Assembly (NCBI RefSeq): GCF_001422645.1
Contig: NZ_LMLR01000001.1
Coordinates: 498,325 to 562,324 of the forward strand
Reading direction: 5' to 3'
DNA length: 64,000 nucleotides
Source of the DNA: Arthrobacter sp. Leaf69
GTDB lineage: Bacteria > Actinomycetota > Actinomycetes > Actinomycetales > Micrococcaceae
A model generated the notes under the pieces. The model was not told the origin of the DNA and did not search any database. It worked only from the letters and a program-made list of their open reading frames with translations. Position 1 is the stretch's first letter, and every line of letters starts with the position of its first letter. A program made the position numbers and the translations under genes. Shown here in pieces: positions 28,044-37,220 of this stretch.

Positions 28044-29633
28044 GTGACTACTCCCACTGCATCCCAGACGTCCCACAAGCCCGTGCTGGTTGTTGACTAC
28101 GGTGCCCAGTACGCGCAGCTGATCGCCCGCCGCGTCCGGGAAGCGAACGTGTATTCGGAAGTGGTTCCGCATACCTACAGCACCGAGCAGCTCCTGGCCA
28201 AGAACCCCGCCGCCATTATCCTCTCCGGCGGTCCCGCCAGCGTTTACGCCGAAGGTGCGCCCAGCGTAGGCGCGGACCTCTTCGAGGCCGGAATCCCGGT
28301 TTTCGGCATTTGCTACGGCTTCCAGGCCATGGCCAACGCCCTCGGCGGCAAGGTGGCCCAGACAGGGCTCCGCGAGTACGGCGCCACCGAGACCACGACG
28401 ATCGGTGAAGGCCGCTCCATCCTGGACGGAATGCCCCAGCACCAGAGCACGTGGATGAGCCACGGCGACTCCGTGCACGAGGCTCCCGAAGGCTTTGAGG
28501 TCCTCGCGACGACTGCGGGCGCCGACGTGGCCGCCTTCGCCAACGAAGAAAAGAGCCTCTACGGAGTGCAGTGGCACCCCGAAGTGAAGCACTCGGCCTA
28601 CGGCCAGCAGGTGCTGGAAAACTTCCTGTTCAAGGGCGCCAAGCTGGAACCGAACTGGACCACCGGCAACATCCTCGAGGAGCAGGTCGATCGGATCCGC
28701 CAGCAGATCGGCGATGCCCGGGTCATTTGCGGCCTGTCCGGCGGCGTTGACTCCGCCGTCGCCGCAGCACTGGTCCAGCGGGCCGTCGGCGATCAGCTGA
28801 CCTGTGTGTTCGTGGACCACGGACTGCTGCGCGAAGGCGAAGCCGAACAGGTCGAACGCGACTTTGTGGCCGCGACCGGCGTCAAGCTCTACGTCGCCAA
28901 TGAGCAGGAGCGTTTCCAGTCGGCGCTGGCTGGAGTCAGCGACCCGGAGACCAAACGCAAGATCATCGGCCGCGAATTCATCCGTGCCTTTGAGGAAGCC
29001 GAGCTGGCCATCATCGCCGAGGCGGCCGCCCACGGCGAGAAGATCAAGTTCCTCGTGCAGGGCACACTGTACCCCGACGTCGTCGAATCCGGCGGGGGCG
29101 AGGGCGCCGCGAACATCAAGAGCCACCACAACGTGGGCGGATTGCCGGAAGACCTGCAGTTCGAACTTGTGGAGCCGCTGCGTGCACTGTTCAAGGACGA
29201 GGTCCGCGCCGTCGGCGCCCAGCTGGGCCTCCCGCAGGAAATCGTCGGACGCCAGCCGTTCCCCGGACCGGGCCTCGGCATCCGGATCGTCGGTGAAGTC
29301 ACCAAGGAGCGGCTGGACCTGCTGCGCAAGGCCGACGCCATAGCGCGGGCCGAACTGACCGCCGCCGGACTCGACAACGAGGTCTGGCAGATGCCGGTTG
29401 TGCTGCTGGCGGATGTCCGCAGCGTCGGCGTCCAGGGCGATGGCCGCACCTACGGCCATCCGATCGTGCTGCGCCCGGTCTCCTCCGAAGACGCCATGAC
29501 GGCTGACTGGTCGCGACTGCCCTACGACCTTCTGGCCAAGATCTCCAACCGCATCACCAACGAGGTGGACGGCGTGAACCGCGTGGTGCTCGACGTGACC
29601 AGCAAGCCGCCGGGAACGATCGAGTGGGAATAG
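28044..29633 (+). CDS. guaA: GMP synthase (glutamine-hydrolysing) GuaA
   Basis: It makes GMP from XMP, ATP and glutamine. The 529-residue product has an N-terminal class I glutaminase domain with the nucleophile in [10 protein letters not shown] and His/Glu in QWHPEV, an ATP-pyrophosphatase domain with P-loop [14 protein letters not shown] (about 233-246), and the C-terminal dimerisation domain ending KPPGTIEWE. The GTG start is set by the -10 box six bases upstream. It completes the pathway from guaB at 15005. Confidence 0.98.
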   Translation: MTTPTASQTSHKPVLVVDYGAQYAQLIARRVREANVYSEVVPHTYSTEQLLAKNPAAIILSGGPASVYAEGAPSVGADLFEAGIPVFGICYGFQAMANALGGKVAQTGLREYGATETTTIGEGRSILDGMPQHQSTWMSHGDSVHEAPEGFEVLATTAGADVAAFANEEKSLYGVQWHPEVKHSAYGQQVLENFLFKGAKLEPNWTTGNILEEQVDRIRQQIGDARVICGLSGGVDSAVAAALVQRAVGDQLTCVFVDHGLLREGEAEQVERDFVAATGVKLYVANEQERFQSALAGVSDPETKRKIIGREFIRAFEEAELAIIAEAAAHGEKIKFLVQGTLYPDVVESGGGEGAANIKSHHNVGGLPEDLQFELVEPLRALFKDEVRAVGAQLGLPQEIVGRQPFPGPGLGIRIVGEVTKERLDLLRKADAIARAELTAAGLDNEVWQMPVVLLADVRSVGVQGDGRTYGHPIVLRPVSSEDAMTADWSRLPYDLLAKISNRITNEVDGVNRVVLDVTSKPPGTIEWE

Positions 29634-29651
29634 CCCGCTAAAGGGCGAATG

Positions 29652-29686
29652 AAGTGGCCGGTCTCCTGGGGAGGCCGGCCACTTTG
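29652..29686 (+). terminator. Terminator after guaA
   Basis: AAGTGGCCGG (29652-29661) pairs perfectly with CCGGCCACTT (29675-29684) and runs into a short TT. Medium-strength intrinsic terminator. Confidence 0.75.
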
Positions 29687-29903
29687 CGTCTGACCGGGAC
29701 ATCCGGGAGCGGGAAGGTGCCGCTCTGGCAGCAGATGACGATCCTGCAAATTCCGGTCGAATTTGCGTCCCGCCAGTGTTGCGGAGCCTCACCGGCACCG
29801 GATTCGGGCTACCCTCGAAAGCATGCCGGTATGGTCCAGGACGTCCCGCGCGAGCACGGTAACCGTGAGCACAGTGAACGCGAGCACAGAAAAGAAGGCA
29901 GCA

Positions 29904-32900
29904 GTGTCAGTTGGTCAAGGCCACCCCGAGGGCTCCGAGGAGCTCAGGAAATGGCTGTCGGGGCTCAAGCCCGTCACCGGAGCAGACACCATGCTGCGCT
30001 TCACCAAGACGCCTGAGGGCTCCATCGACCTGACCCACGCCCATCCCTCCGGCCTGGCGCAGCTGATGGCCGGCCGGCGCACCCGGCTCTCCACCCTGAT
30101 CCGTGACCACCAGCAGTACGTCATCGCAGCGCGGGCCTCCCGCAACCTGCGCTCCAAGATCTTCGAACTCTCCAACGACCGCGGCATCGATGCCGGATAC
30201 TTCTCAGCCGGCACGGTCGTCTGGACGTCCGCCGTCGGTGGCAAGCCCCAGCGCGTCTCCGCCCCGGTCATGCTGGCTGCCATCTCCCTCACAGCCCGGC
30301 CGGGCGAAGACGACTACGAACTGCAGCTGACCGAACAGGCCAAGATCAACCCCGCGCTGATCCGCCACCTCAAGACGATCCACGGGATCGTCTTCGACGT
30401 CAGCGCCATCACCCGCATGGCGTACAGCACCGCCCGCTTCGATCCGCAGCCCGTCCTCGAACGCCTGGGCACGCTCATCCAGCCGATCCACGGCGCCGAG
30501 GTGGAGCACAACCTTCTGGTTTCCACCTTCGCCGACCTGTCCGGGAGCCTCGAGGACCCCTGGATCAACGCGAACCATCCCCTTGTGACGGCGCTGGGCC
30601 GCGCCGCCGCCGGCGGGCCGGTGGAGGTCCCCGAGCTCAAGAACGGGCGCTTCCCGAGCACCGACGAGCGGGATCCCGCCGATGAACTGCTGCTGCTCGA
30701 CGCCGACACCGACCAGCAGTACGTCGTCGACGCCGTCCGCGCCGGAGACTCCCTCGTGGTCAGCAGCCCGCCGGGCACCGGCCAGACCCAGACGGCCATC
30801 AATACCATTGGCGCCCTGGTCGATCAGGGCAAGACCGTTCTGGTGGTGGGGGACAGGCGCGCCAGCCTGGGCGAAATCTCCGCCGAGCTGGACACCCTGG
30901 GGTTGGACTCCACCCTCTTCCAGCTGGCCGGCAACACAACTCCACTGCAGCTCAAAGGCCAGCTGGTCCGGGCCATTGTGCGCAACGAGAAGTCCCTCGA
31001 ACCCCAGCTCAGCAACCTGCACACCACTCTGATCGAGCACCGTCACGCCCTCCGGGACCACGTCGCCTCGCTGCACAACGTCCGTCAGCGATGGGGCTGC
31101 TCACCCTACGAGGCCATGCAGTCGCTGGCCGAGCTGACGTCCATCCAGCCTGCACCGGCCACCACCGTCCGGCTCAAGCGCAGCGTGCTCGACAGCATCC
31201 GGGACCGCGAGGAACTGGCCGGGCGGCTGCGCCGGGCGGCCGAACTGGGGAGTTTCAGCCGCGCGTCGACGACGAGCCCCTGGCACGGCGCCCGCCTCCT
31301 CACCCGCAAGGAAACCCAGGAAGCGCAGCAGGTGGCGAGCTCCGTTGCCCGGAAGCTCCCGGAACTGCGCGAACTGATGAACGGCGTCGCCGAGCACGCC
31401 GAGATCCGCCTTGGCCGTACGTTTGCCGAGTGGGGAGACCAAGTGGAGCTTCTTGTCGCGGTGCGCGGGAGCCTCGACAAATTCACCGCTGACATCTTCG
31501 ACCGTCCGGTCCACGACCTCATCTCAGCCACCGCGGCCTCCTCCTGGCGCCGTGAACGGAACATCGAGATGCCGTCCATGCAGCGCTCCCGCCTGCGCCG
31601 CGTGGCGAAGGAATACGTCCGCCCGGGCGTCCACATCGCCGACCTGCACAGCTCCCTCGTCCTGGTCCAGGAGCAGCGGGCCGCATGGTCGGACTATGCC
31701 ACGACGCAGCGCCACCCGGCGGTCCCGTCCGGCCTGGCGGAAATCATTGCCCTGTACCGCGAGCTGGAAGCCGAACTGGTCGAATTGGGCCAGGCCGTCC
31801 GGCACACCGCGGCCGGCGGCGAGTTGCACACCACGCCCTATGAGGAACTTATGGAGCGTCTGGTGCGGCTTGTTGCCGATACCGGGACCCTCGAGACCCT
31901 GCCTGAGCGAACGCTCCTGGTCGAAAACATGCGCGAGCACGGCCTCGGCGAACTCCTGGCTGACCTTGCCGAGCGTGAAGTGCCGGCCGATTCCGTGGCC
32001 GCGGAGCTAGAGCTCGCCTGGTGGCAGTCCGCGCTGGAAGCCATGATCAGCGGGGACGACTACCTGGCCATGTCCGACGGCGACGCCCTGCGACAGCTCG
32101 AAGCCGAATACCGCCTCGCGGACAACGCCCACATCGCCAGCGGCGCGGCCCGGCTGCGCTGGAACCTCGCCGAACGCTGGCGGGCCGCCATCGCGGAGCA
32201 CCCGCGGCAGGCTGAGCTGCTGCGCAGCCTGCTCAAGGACGGCCGGGTCACCCTGCCGGCCCTGACCGGGCAGGCCGCGGAACTGCTGCCCATGCTGGTG
32301 CCCGTGTGGTCCGTCAGCCCCTATCTCCTGACGGCGGTCCTGCCGGTGGAGCAGCGGTTCGACGCGGTGGTCATCCTCGACGCCGAGGCGACATCGCTGC
32401 AGGCAGTCCTGCCGGCCGTCGCCCGCGCCAAACAAGTCATTGCCTTTGGCGACGACAGGATTGCCAGCCCGCGGACGTTCACCGTCAGTGTGGAGCGGCT
32501 TGCCGCCGGCGAGAGCTCCCACCAGGGTGTCGAGAGCGCGTACAAAGCCCTGTCCACCGTGCTGCCCGTATGGAACCTGCGGACCGTCTACCGCGCCGTC
32601 GACGAAGACCTCGTACGGCAACTGAGCAAGGGTTTCTACGACAGCGGGCTCCGCCGGTTGCCGGAGGGCCAGTCCGCCACCGGGCTGGACCGGGCCCTGA
32701 CCGTTGAATATTTGCCGGACGGTACGGGACTGCCCAGCGCGGACCACGACGGTGTCGAGTCGGTGGTGGCCGAGGTCAACCGTGCGGTGGAGCTTGTCTT
32801 CGAACACGCCCGGCTGCGGCCCCGGACCTCCTTGGCCGTCGTCACGGGCAGCCTCCGGCACGCGGCCAGGATCGGTGAGTCCATCCGGTTGCAGCTGCCC

Positions 32901-34016
32901 AACTATCCGTTGCTGGCCAGCTTCTTCACGGCAGGGGACGAATCCTTCCGGGTGGTGGACCTGGACCGCGCCCAGGGCCTGGTCCGCGACCACGTGATCT
33001 TCTCCCCGGGCTACGGCCGCACCCCGCACGGACGTGCGCTCCACAGCCTCGGCCCGCTATCCGCGGACGGCGGACGGGCCAAGTTTGCCCTCGCCATGAC
33101 GCGGGCACGCCGGTCGCTGCACGTGTTGAGCTGCTTCCGCCCCGAAGATCTGGACGTGACCCGGCTAAGCCACGGCGCGGTGGACTTCTACGAGCTCCTG
33201 GACCGGGAAATCGCGGGCAACTCCGATCTCGGCAGCCCGGCGTCGCGCGCGGCCGCCAGCGAACAGGCGCTCGGAGCGGACCCCCTCGTGGCGGACCTCG
33301 GGGACCGGCTCCGTGCCAGGGGCGCCCGTGTCTGGCACCAGTACGACGGGGCGCTGAACATGGTTGCCGCGGCCGACCCGCTGAGCACCCTGGGCCAGGA
33401 CGACGCCGAAATTCCCCGGCCGGTTGCAATCGAGTCCGACGGCACCGAGCACTACCGCCGGCTGTCCGTCCGCGAACGCAGCAGGCTGCGCCCGCAACTC
33501 CTGGAGCGACTCGGCTGGCGTTACATGCCACTATGGACCATAGAGGTTTTCACCGATCCTTCGGCCTGCGCCGACCGGATCGGCGGCTACCTTGGCTTGG
33601 AAAAGCCGGCCGTGACGCACCGGAAGCAGGCATCGCCGGGATTCTTCGACGACGACGTCGAGAACCTGGCCGTCAACGAAGCGCAGGCCTCCAACGGGCG
33701 GGCCCCGTCCGCATGGTCGGAGCGCGCGTTTGAGTACAGGACAGATCAGGGCAGTAAGGAGGCCGGCGGCATGACTGCAGACGGCGGCACGCGAAACAAC
33801 GGTGACATCCAGAACGACGAGGACGTCCAGGTCGACGGAAACGTCCAGGACAACGGGCGGGATCATGAGCCGAAACCGGCCGCGCCGGTGACGGTCCCGG
33901 CAGGGGTGCTGCCGAACAAGGCCGCCGAAGACGATCCCCGCCGCTGGGGCGACGAGCCCGGCGGCTATGACCACGACTCCTGGCTCCAGGAACAGAAGCC
34001 CCCGCACTGGGGCTAA
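29904..34016 (+). CDS. SF1 helicase-like protein with degenerate ATPase motifs and a C-terminal REase-like nuclease domain
   Basis: A 1370-residue protein. An N-terminal domain (1-270) is followed by the first helicase half, whose P-loop reads SPPGTGQTQT, with Gln294 in place of the catalytic Lys. A long helical insertion (about 360-750, rich in RLRR/ELxELR stretches) precedes motif II, which reads VVILDAEATS (Asp826, Ala827 where SF1 has Glu), and motif III GDDRIASP, without the usual Gln. The second half keeps an apparently normal motif VI (MTRARRSLHVLS, about 1064). Residues about 1110-1225 resemble the MTES_1575-type restriction-endonuclease fold: VAIESDGTEHY (Glu1177, Asp1179, His1183) and RERSRLRPQLLERLGWR. 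An Asn/Asp-rich tail follows. GTG at 29904 is preceded by AAGAAGG; an ATG at 29823 is possible. Confidence 0.75.
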   Translation: MSVGQGHPEGSEELRKWLSGLKPVTGADTMLRFTKTPEGSIDLTHAHPSGLAQLMAGRRTRLSTLIRDHQQYVIAARASRNLRSKIFELSNDRGIDAGYFSAGTVVWTSAVGGKPQRVSAPVMLAAISLTARPGEDDYELQLTEQAKINPALIRHLKTIHGIVFDVSAITRMAYSTARFDPQPVLERLGTLIQPIHGAEVEHNLLVSTFADLSGSLEDPWINANHPLVTALGRAAAGGPVEVPELKNGRFPSTDERDPADELLLLDADTDQQYVVDAVRAGDSLVVSSPPGTGQTQTAINTIGALVDQGKTVLVVGDRRASLGEISAELDTLGLDSTLFQLAGNTTPLQLKGQLVRAIVRNEKSLEPQLSNLHTTLIEHRHALRDHVASLHNVRQRWGCSPYEAMQSLAELTSIQPAPATTVRLKRSVLDSIRDREELAGRLRRAAELGSFSRASTTSPWHGARLLTRKETQEAQQVASSVARKLPELRELMNGVAEHAEIRLGRTFAEWGDQVELLVAVRGSLDKFTADIFDRPVHDLISATAASSWRRERNIEMPSMQRSRLRRVAKEYVRPGVHIADLHSSLVLVQEQRAAWSDYATTQRHPAVPSGLAEIIALYRELEAELVELGQAVRHTAAGGELHTTPYEELMERLVRLVADTGTLETLPERTLLVENMREHGLGELLADLAEREVPADSVAAELELAWWQSALEAMISGDDYLAMSDGDALRQLEAEYRLADNAHIASGAARLRWNLAERWRAAIAEHPRQAELLRSLLKDGRVTLPALTGQAAELLPMLVPVWSVSPYLLTAVLPVEQRFDAVVILDAEATSLQAVLPAVARAKQVIAFGDDRIASPRTFTVSVERLAAGESSHQGVESAYKALSTVLPVWNLRTVYRAVDEDLVRQLSKGFYDSGLRRLPEGQSATGLDRALTVEYLPDGTGLPSADHDGVESVVAEVNRAVELVFEHARLRPRTSLAVVTGSLRHAARIGESIRLQLPNYPLLASFFTAGDESFRVVDLDRAQGLVRDHVIFSPGYGRTPHGRALHSLGPLSADGGRAKFALAMTRARRSLHVLSCFRPEDLDVTRLSHGAVDFYELLDREIAGNSDLGSPASRAAASEQALGADPLVADLGDRLRARGARVWHQYDGALNMVAAADPLSTLGQDDAEIPRPVAIESDGTEHYRRLSVRERSRLRPQLLERLGWRYMPLWTIEVFTDPSACADRIGGYLGLEKPAVTHRKQASPGFFDDDVENLAVNEAQASNGRAPSAWSERAFEYRTDQGSKEAGGMTADGGTRNNGDIQNDEDVQVDGNVQDNGRDHEPKPAAPVTVPAGVLPNKAAEDDPRRWGDEPGGYDHDSWLQEQKPPHWG

Positions 34017-34089
34017 GGACCTACCGAGCCCGCGCCGCAGCTGCCCGGGCTTCGGCGGAATGGGCCGGCCGGTAGCTCCGGCTGGGGCG

Positions 34090-34157
34090 AGTTACGCGGG
34101 GGACCGCTACGCGCGGAGCCCGCCACCGTGGCCAGCTACGCGGGGACCGCTACGTGG
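34090..34157 (+). repeat. Short direct repeat downstream of the helicase-like gene
   Basis: About 24 bases (AGTTACGCGGGGGACCGCTACG at 34090) recur with few changes from 34134. The second copy reaches into the end of the minus-strand SAF gene (stop at 34150). Its function is unknown; it may be a local duplication. Confidence 0.5.
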
Positions 34158-35022
34158 GGCCAGCCCGCACCAGAACGAAGAACAGCTTCCCTTGGGTGGA
34201 GGCACCGGCGAGACGGCGCGCCTGTTCGGCGTCGGCCGCCACGACCATAAGGCCGTCCGCTTCCCCGGCGGCCAGCCATTGGCCGGCATCGCCGCCGTTC
34301 CCGGAAGTCCACAGCACCGGCACCGCGGCCGCCAGCAGCCGGGACGCCGCGGGCTGATCGAAGCCGTCACCGGTTGTCATGACCACATTGACGAGCTGTC
34401 CGGGCGAGAGCAGCTGGATGGAAGCGGGATCGGCCATCCGGAGCGGCACGGCCGCAGATCCCGGCGGGCTGCCCGCCAGCAAACCGGGTCCAAGGAGCTG
34501 GGCGTCGGAAAGCAACTGACCTTTGCGGAGCGCTACGGCAAGCTGACGGCCGCGAGGGGAGTCGTTGGCGCCAAAGCTGCCCGCAGTCACGAGGCCGCGC
34601 GGGATGTCCAGGACCGTCAGGTCGTCCGGGCCGAGTGTCCTCCCGGCCGGGAGGTCCCTTGCTGCGGCGAAGGCGGAGACCGTGTAGGCCGGGGCCGGCG
34701 TCAACTGTTGCACCGTGATACCGGCCGCGATGCACAGGAGCAGCGCCACGGTCAGACGGCGGTTGCGGTCCAGCCAGCGGACCGTCCGCCGGAAGTGCCG
34801 GCCGGCGGGTCTTTGGCCTCGCGGTGAAGTTCCGGAGCCCGGGCGGCCGGGGCGTCGTCCGGGGGAACGGCCGATCCTGAGGACTGACGAAGGGCGCAGC
34901 GCGCCACGGAGTAAGACACCTCGCGGTAAAAACCCTCGCGGTAAAACACCATGCAGTAAGCCAAGGGGGATGCCCGGCCGGAGGCTGCCGGGTGGCGGAA
35001 CGGAATGCGCAAAGGTGGCCAT
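34150..35022 (-). CDS. SAF domain protein, CpaB/RcpC-like
   Basis: A 290-residue protein. The first 85 residues are basic and low-complexity, with a five-residue repeat (VLPRG-FLPRG-VLLRG). A membrane helix follows (about 89-107, RLTVALLLCIAAGITVQQL), then a SAF domain (FAAARDLPAGRTLGPDDLTVLDIPRGLV) and an RcpC-like beta domain (PLRMADPASIQLLSPGQLVNVVM). CpaB-type proteins assemble Flp/Tad pili; no other pilus genes are present, so its role is open. The true start may lie downstream of the repeat region. Confidence 0.78.
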   Translation of the reverse strand: MATFAHSVPPPGSLRPGIPLGLLHGVLPRGFLPRGVLLRGALRPSSVLRIGRSPGRRPGRPGSGTSPRGQRPAGRHFRRTVRWLDRNRRLTVALLLCIAAGITVQQLTPAPAYTVSAFAAARDLPAGRTLGPDDLTVLDIPRGLVTAGSFGANDSPRGRQLAVALRKGQLLSDAQLLGPGLLAGSPPGSAAVPLRMADPASIQLLSPGQLVNVVMTTGDGFDQPAASRLLAAAVPVLWTSGNGGDAGQWLAAGEADGLMVVAADAEQARRLAGASTQGKLFFVLVRAGPT

Positions 35023-35144
35023 GGCGCGACACTACGCACCATTACCAAACCCGTGCAGGGGCAGCCTGGGCTATGTGGAGAAAGGCCTGCTGGTTCCGCG
35101 GACCGGCGGCGGGGCGCGGCTGGGCCGGAGCCCCGCGGGACGGC

Positions 35145-35402
35145 CTAGCTGGCGGAGGCGGCGGCGGGCGCCGGAGTCGCTGCCGGGGTGGGAGCGGGGG
35201 CGGGGGAGACGGTGCTGCCCTTGGCATCACGGGAGTCGGTCCGGTAGAAGCCGGAACCCTTGAAGACGACGCCAACGCTGTTGAACTTCTTGCGGAGGGT
35301 CCCCTGGCACTCGGGGCAGGACGTGAGGGAGCTGTCGGTGAACGACTGCACGATCTCGAAGGCGTGGCTGCAGTCCTTGCAGGCGTATGCATACGTGGGC
35401 AC
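35145..35402 (-). CDS. FmdB family zinc ribbon protein
   Basis: An 85-residue protein whose N-terminus is a zinc ribbon (PTYAYACKDCSHAFEIVQSF then SCPECQGTLRKKF, two CxxC pairs) followed by GVVFKGSGFYRTDSR, the family pattern. The C-terminus is an Ala/Pro/Thr linker. FmdB-like regulators are small proteins of uncertain role, possibly nucleic-acid or protein binding. GTG start preceded by GAGGAGG on the minus strand. It is commonly near the cyclo-ligase gene and galU in this group, as here. Confidence 0.9.
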   Translation of the reverse strand: MPTYAYACKDCSHAFEIVQSFTDSSLTSCPECQGTLRKKFNSVGVVFKGSGFYRTDSRDAKGSTVSPAPAPTPAATPAPAAASAS

Positions 35403-35547
35403 TGGAAATCCTCCTCTGGGACAAACGAGCAGGTCCCGTGCTGTCCGGTCGGGATCATCGCCGCAATGTTTCTCGGCGGAATCCGTCCCTTAGCAGTCGC
35501 AGGGCCTGAGTGCTAATTCTATCACCCCGCCGCGCGGCTCCCATGCG

Positions 35548-36183
35548 CTATGGTTGAACCCGCAGCAGGCCGCCCGGGGTCAGGGCGGCGGCCACTTTCC
35601 GGTCGAAGGACTCTGCCGGGATGCTGCCGGCGGGCAGCACCTCGGCGTCATACACGATGGCGGCCGTCGGCACGGGGGGCAACAGCCCGCCGTCGGACGC
35701 CAGGGGCCGGGACGGCAGGAGGGCGGCCAGCGCCGCCAGGAACTTGTCGTAGTACCCGCCGCCTTGACCGATCCGGTTACCGGAAAAGTCGACGGCGGTG
35801 GCCGGCAGGAAGATGCCGCTGGCGGAACGCATGACGGTTGTGTCGTGGCGTTCGCCTGCGGGCTCCTGGATCGGAGCGTAACGGCTCCGGACGGATTCGG
35901 AGGCCGGCGTCCAGTACACCCAGCTCAGTGCCAGCTCGGGTTCGCAGACCGGAAGCAGGATGCGGTGCCCGGCGGTATGCAGCGCTTTCAGCAGCGGCAG
36001 CGTCGGAGGCTCGACGCCGACGCCGAGATATGCGGCGAAGGTGCCCGGTTTGCTGCCGGACAGTTCGGCTGCCCAGGCGAGTCCGTGCCGTGCGATGGCC
36101 TCTCCGGCGCTCTCCAGCCCGGCCCGGGTCAGTGTGGCACGGCCGGCCCGGTGCCCGGCCCGGATTTCTGCTTTCGTCAGCAT
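35548..36183 (-). CDS. 5-formyltetrahydrofolate cyclo-ligase
   Basis: It converts 5-formyl-THF to 5,10-methenyl-THF with ATP, recycling a folate by-product. The 211-residue protein has the N-terminal helix KAEIRAGHRAGR, the AAYLGVGVEPPTLPLLKAL segment, and the ATP/folate-site motif GNRIGQGGGYYDKFLA (about 134-149). The RBS GGAGGAG precedes the ATG at 36183 on the minus strand. It is divergent from galU, with 114 bases between them. Confidence 0.93.
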   Translation of the reverse strand: MLTKAEIRAGHRAGRATLTRAGLESAGEAIARHGLAWAAELSGSKPGTFAAYLGVGVEPPTLPLLKALHTAGHRILLPVCEPELALSWVYWTPASESVRSRYAPIQEPAGERHDTTVMRSASGIFLPATAVDFSGNRIGQGGGYYDKFLAALAALLPSRPLASDGGLLPPVPTAAIVYDAEVLPAGSIPAESFDRKVAAALTPGGLLRVQP

Positions 36184-36285
36184 GGTCTCTGGCTCCTCCG
36201 CCTCGTGTCCCTCGGCCGGGCGCGGCCCGGTAAGCAGATACTATTCCGGCGGCTCGAATGATTACCGAATGTTTGGTCCCTCCGT

Positions 36286-36291
36286 TAGATT
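36286..36291 (+). promoter_or_regulatory. -10 box (TAGATT) of galU
   Basis: TAGATT, six bases (AGTCGA), then the GTG at 36298; no ribosome binding site. Leaderless start inferred. Confidence 0.6.
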
Positions 36292-36297
36292 AGTCGA

Positions 36298-37215
36298 GTG
36301 ACTACACTCAACTCTCCCGTCCGCAAGGCCGTCATTCCCGCAGCCGGCCTCGGCACCAGGTTCCTTCCCGCCACCAAGGCCATGCCGAAGGAAATGCTTC
36401 CGGTCGTGGACAAGCCCGCCATCCAGTACGTCGTGGAGGAAGCCGTCAACGTCGGCCTCAACGACATCCTGATGATCACCGGACGCAACAAGCGCGCGCT
36501 GGAGGACCACTTCGACCGCGTTCCCGCGCTGGAAGCAACTCTTGAGGACAAGGGAGACACCGCCAAGCTGGAATCCATCCAGGCGGCGAGCAACCTGGGG
36601 GACATCCACTACGTGCGCCAGGGCGATCCCATGGGCCTGGGCCACGCCGTGCTTCGGGCCAAGCAGCACGTTGGCTACGAACCGTTCGCCGTCCTGCTGG
36701 GCGATGACCTGATCGATGCCCGCGACGAACTGCTCAGCACCATGATCGAGGTCCAGGCCAAGACCGGCGGTTCGGTGGTTGCCCTGATCGAGGTGGATCC
36801 CTCCCAGATCAGCGCCTACGGCTGCGCCGATATCCAGGCGGTCAACGGCGAAGAGTATGTCCGAATCAACCACCTCGTCGAGAAGCCCGACGTCGCCGAT
36901 GCCCCGTCGAACCTCGCCGTCATCGGCCGCTACGTCCTCCACCCGGCAGTCTTCGAGGTCTTGGAACACACCGCACCCGGCCGCGGCGGCGAAATCCAGC
37001 TGACGGACGCCCTCCAGGAACTGGCCGCCGGCGAAGGTGAAGGCTACGGAGTGTACGGCGTTGTGTTCCGCGGCCGCCGCTACGACACAGGCGACAAGCT
37101 CAGCTACCTCAAGGCCTGCGTGCAGCTGGCCTGCGACAGCGAGGATCTGGGCCCCGGCCTGCGGGAATGGCTGCCCGAGTTCGCCGCCAGCCTCACACCC
37201 AGCCTGACCAAGTAA
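36298..37215 (+). CDS. galU: UTP-glucose-1-phosphate uridylyltransferase GalU
   Basis: It makes UDP-glucose for cell-wall glycans, trehalose and glycolipids. The 305-residue product shows AVIPAAGLGTRFLPATKAMPKEMLPVVDKPAIQYVVEEA-type nucleotide-binding sequence at the N-terminus, FAVLLGDDLID with the metal aspartates, LVEKP, and FRGRRYDTGDK at the C-terminus. The translation end nearly touches the acetyltransferase gene, suggesting co-transcription. Confidence 0.97.
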   Translation: MTTLNSPVRKAVIPAAGLGTRFLPATKAMPKEMLPVVDKPAIQYVVEEAVNVGLNDILMITGRNKRALEDHFDRVPALEATLEDKGDTAKLESIQAASNLGDIHYVRQGDPMGLGHAVLRAKQHVGYEPFAVLLGDDLIDARDELLSTMIEVQAKTGGSVVALIEVDPSQISAYGCADIQAVNGEEYVRINHLVEKPDVADAPSNLAVIGRYVLHPAVFEVLEHTAPGRGGEIQLTDALQELAAGEGEGYGVYGVVFRGRRYDTGDKLSYLKACVQLACDSEDLGPGLREWLPEFAASLTPSLTK

Positions 37216-37220
37216 ATCCC

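Noticed and set aside
27195..29798. 867-residue minus-strand frame across guaA
   Set aside because: High-GC codon shadow of guaA and the DUF3817 gene; no protein-like motifs.
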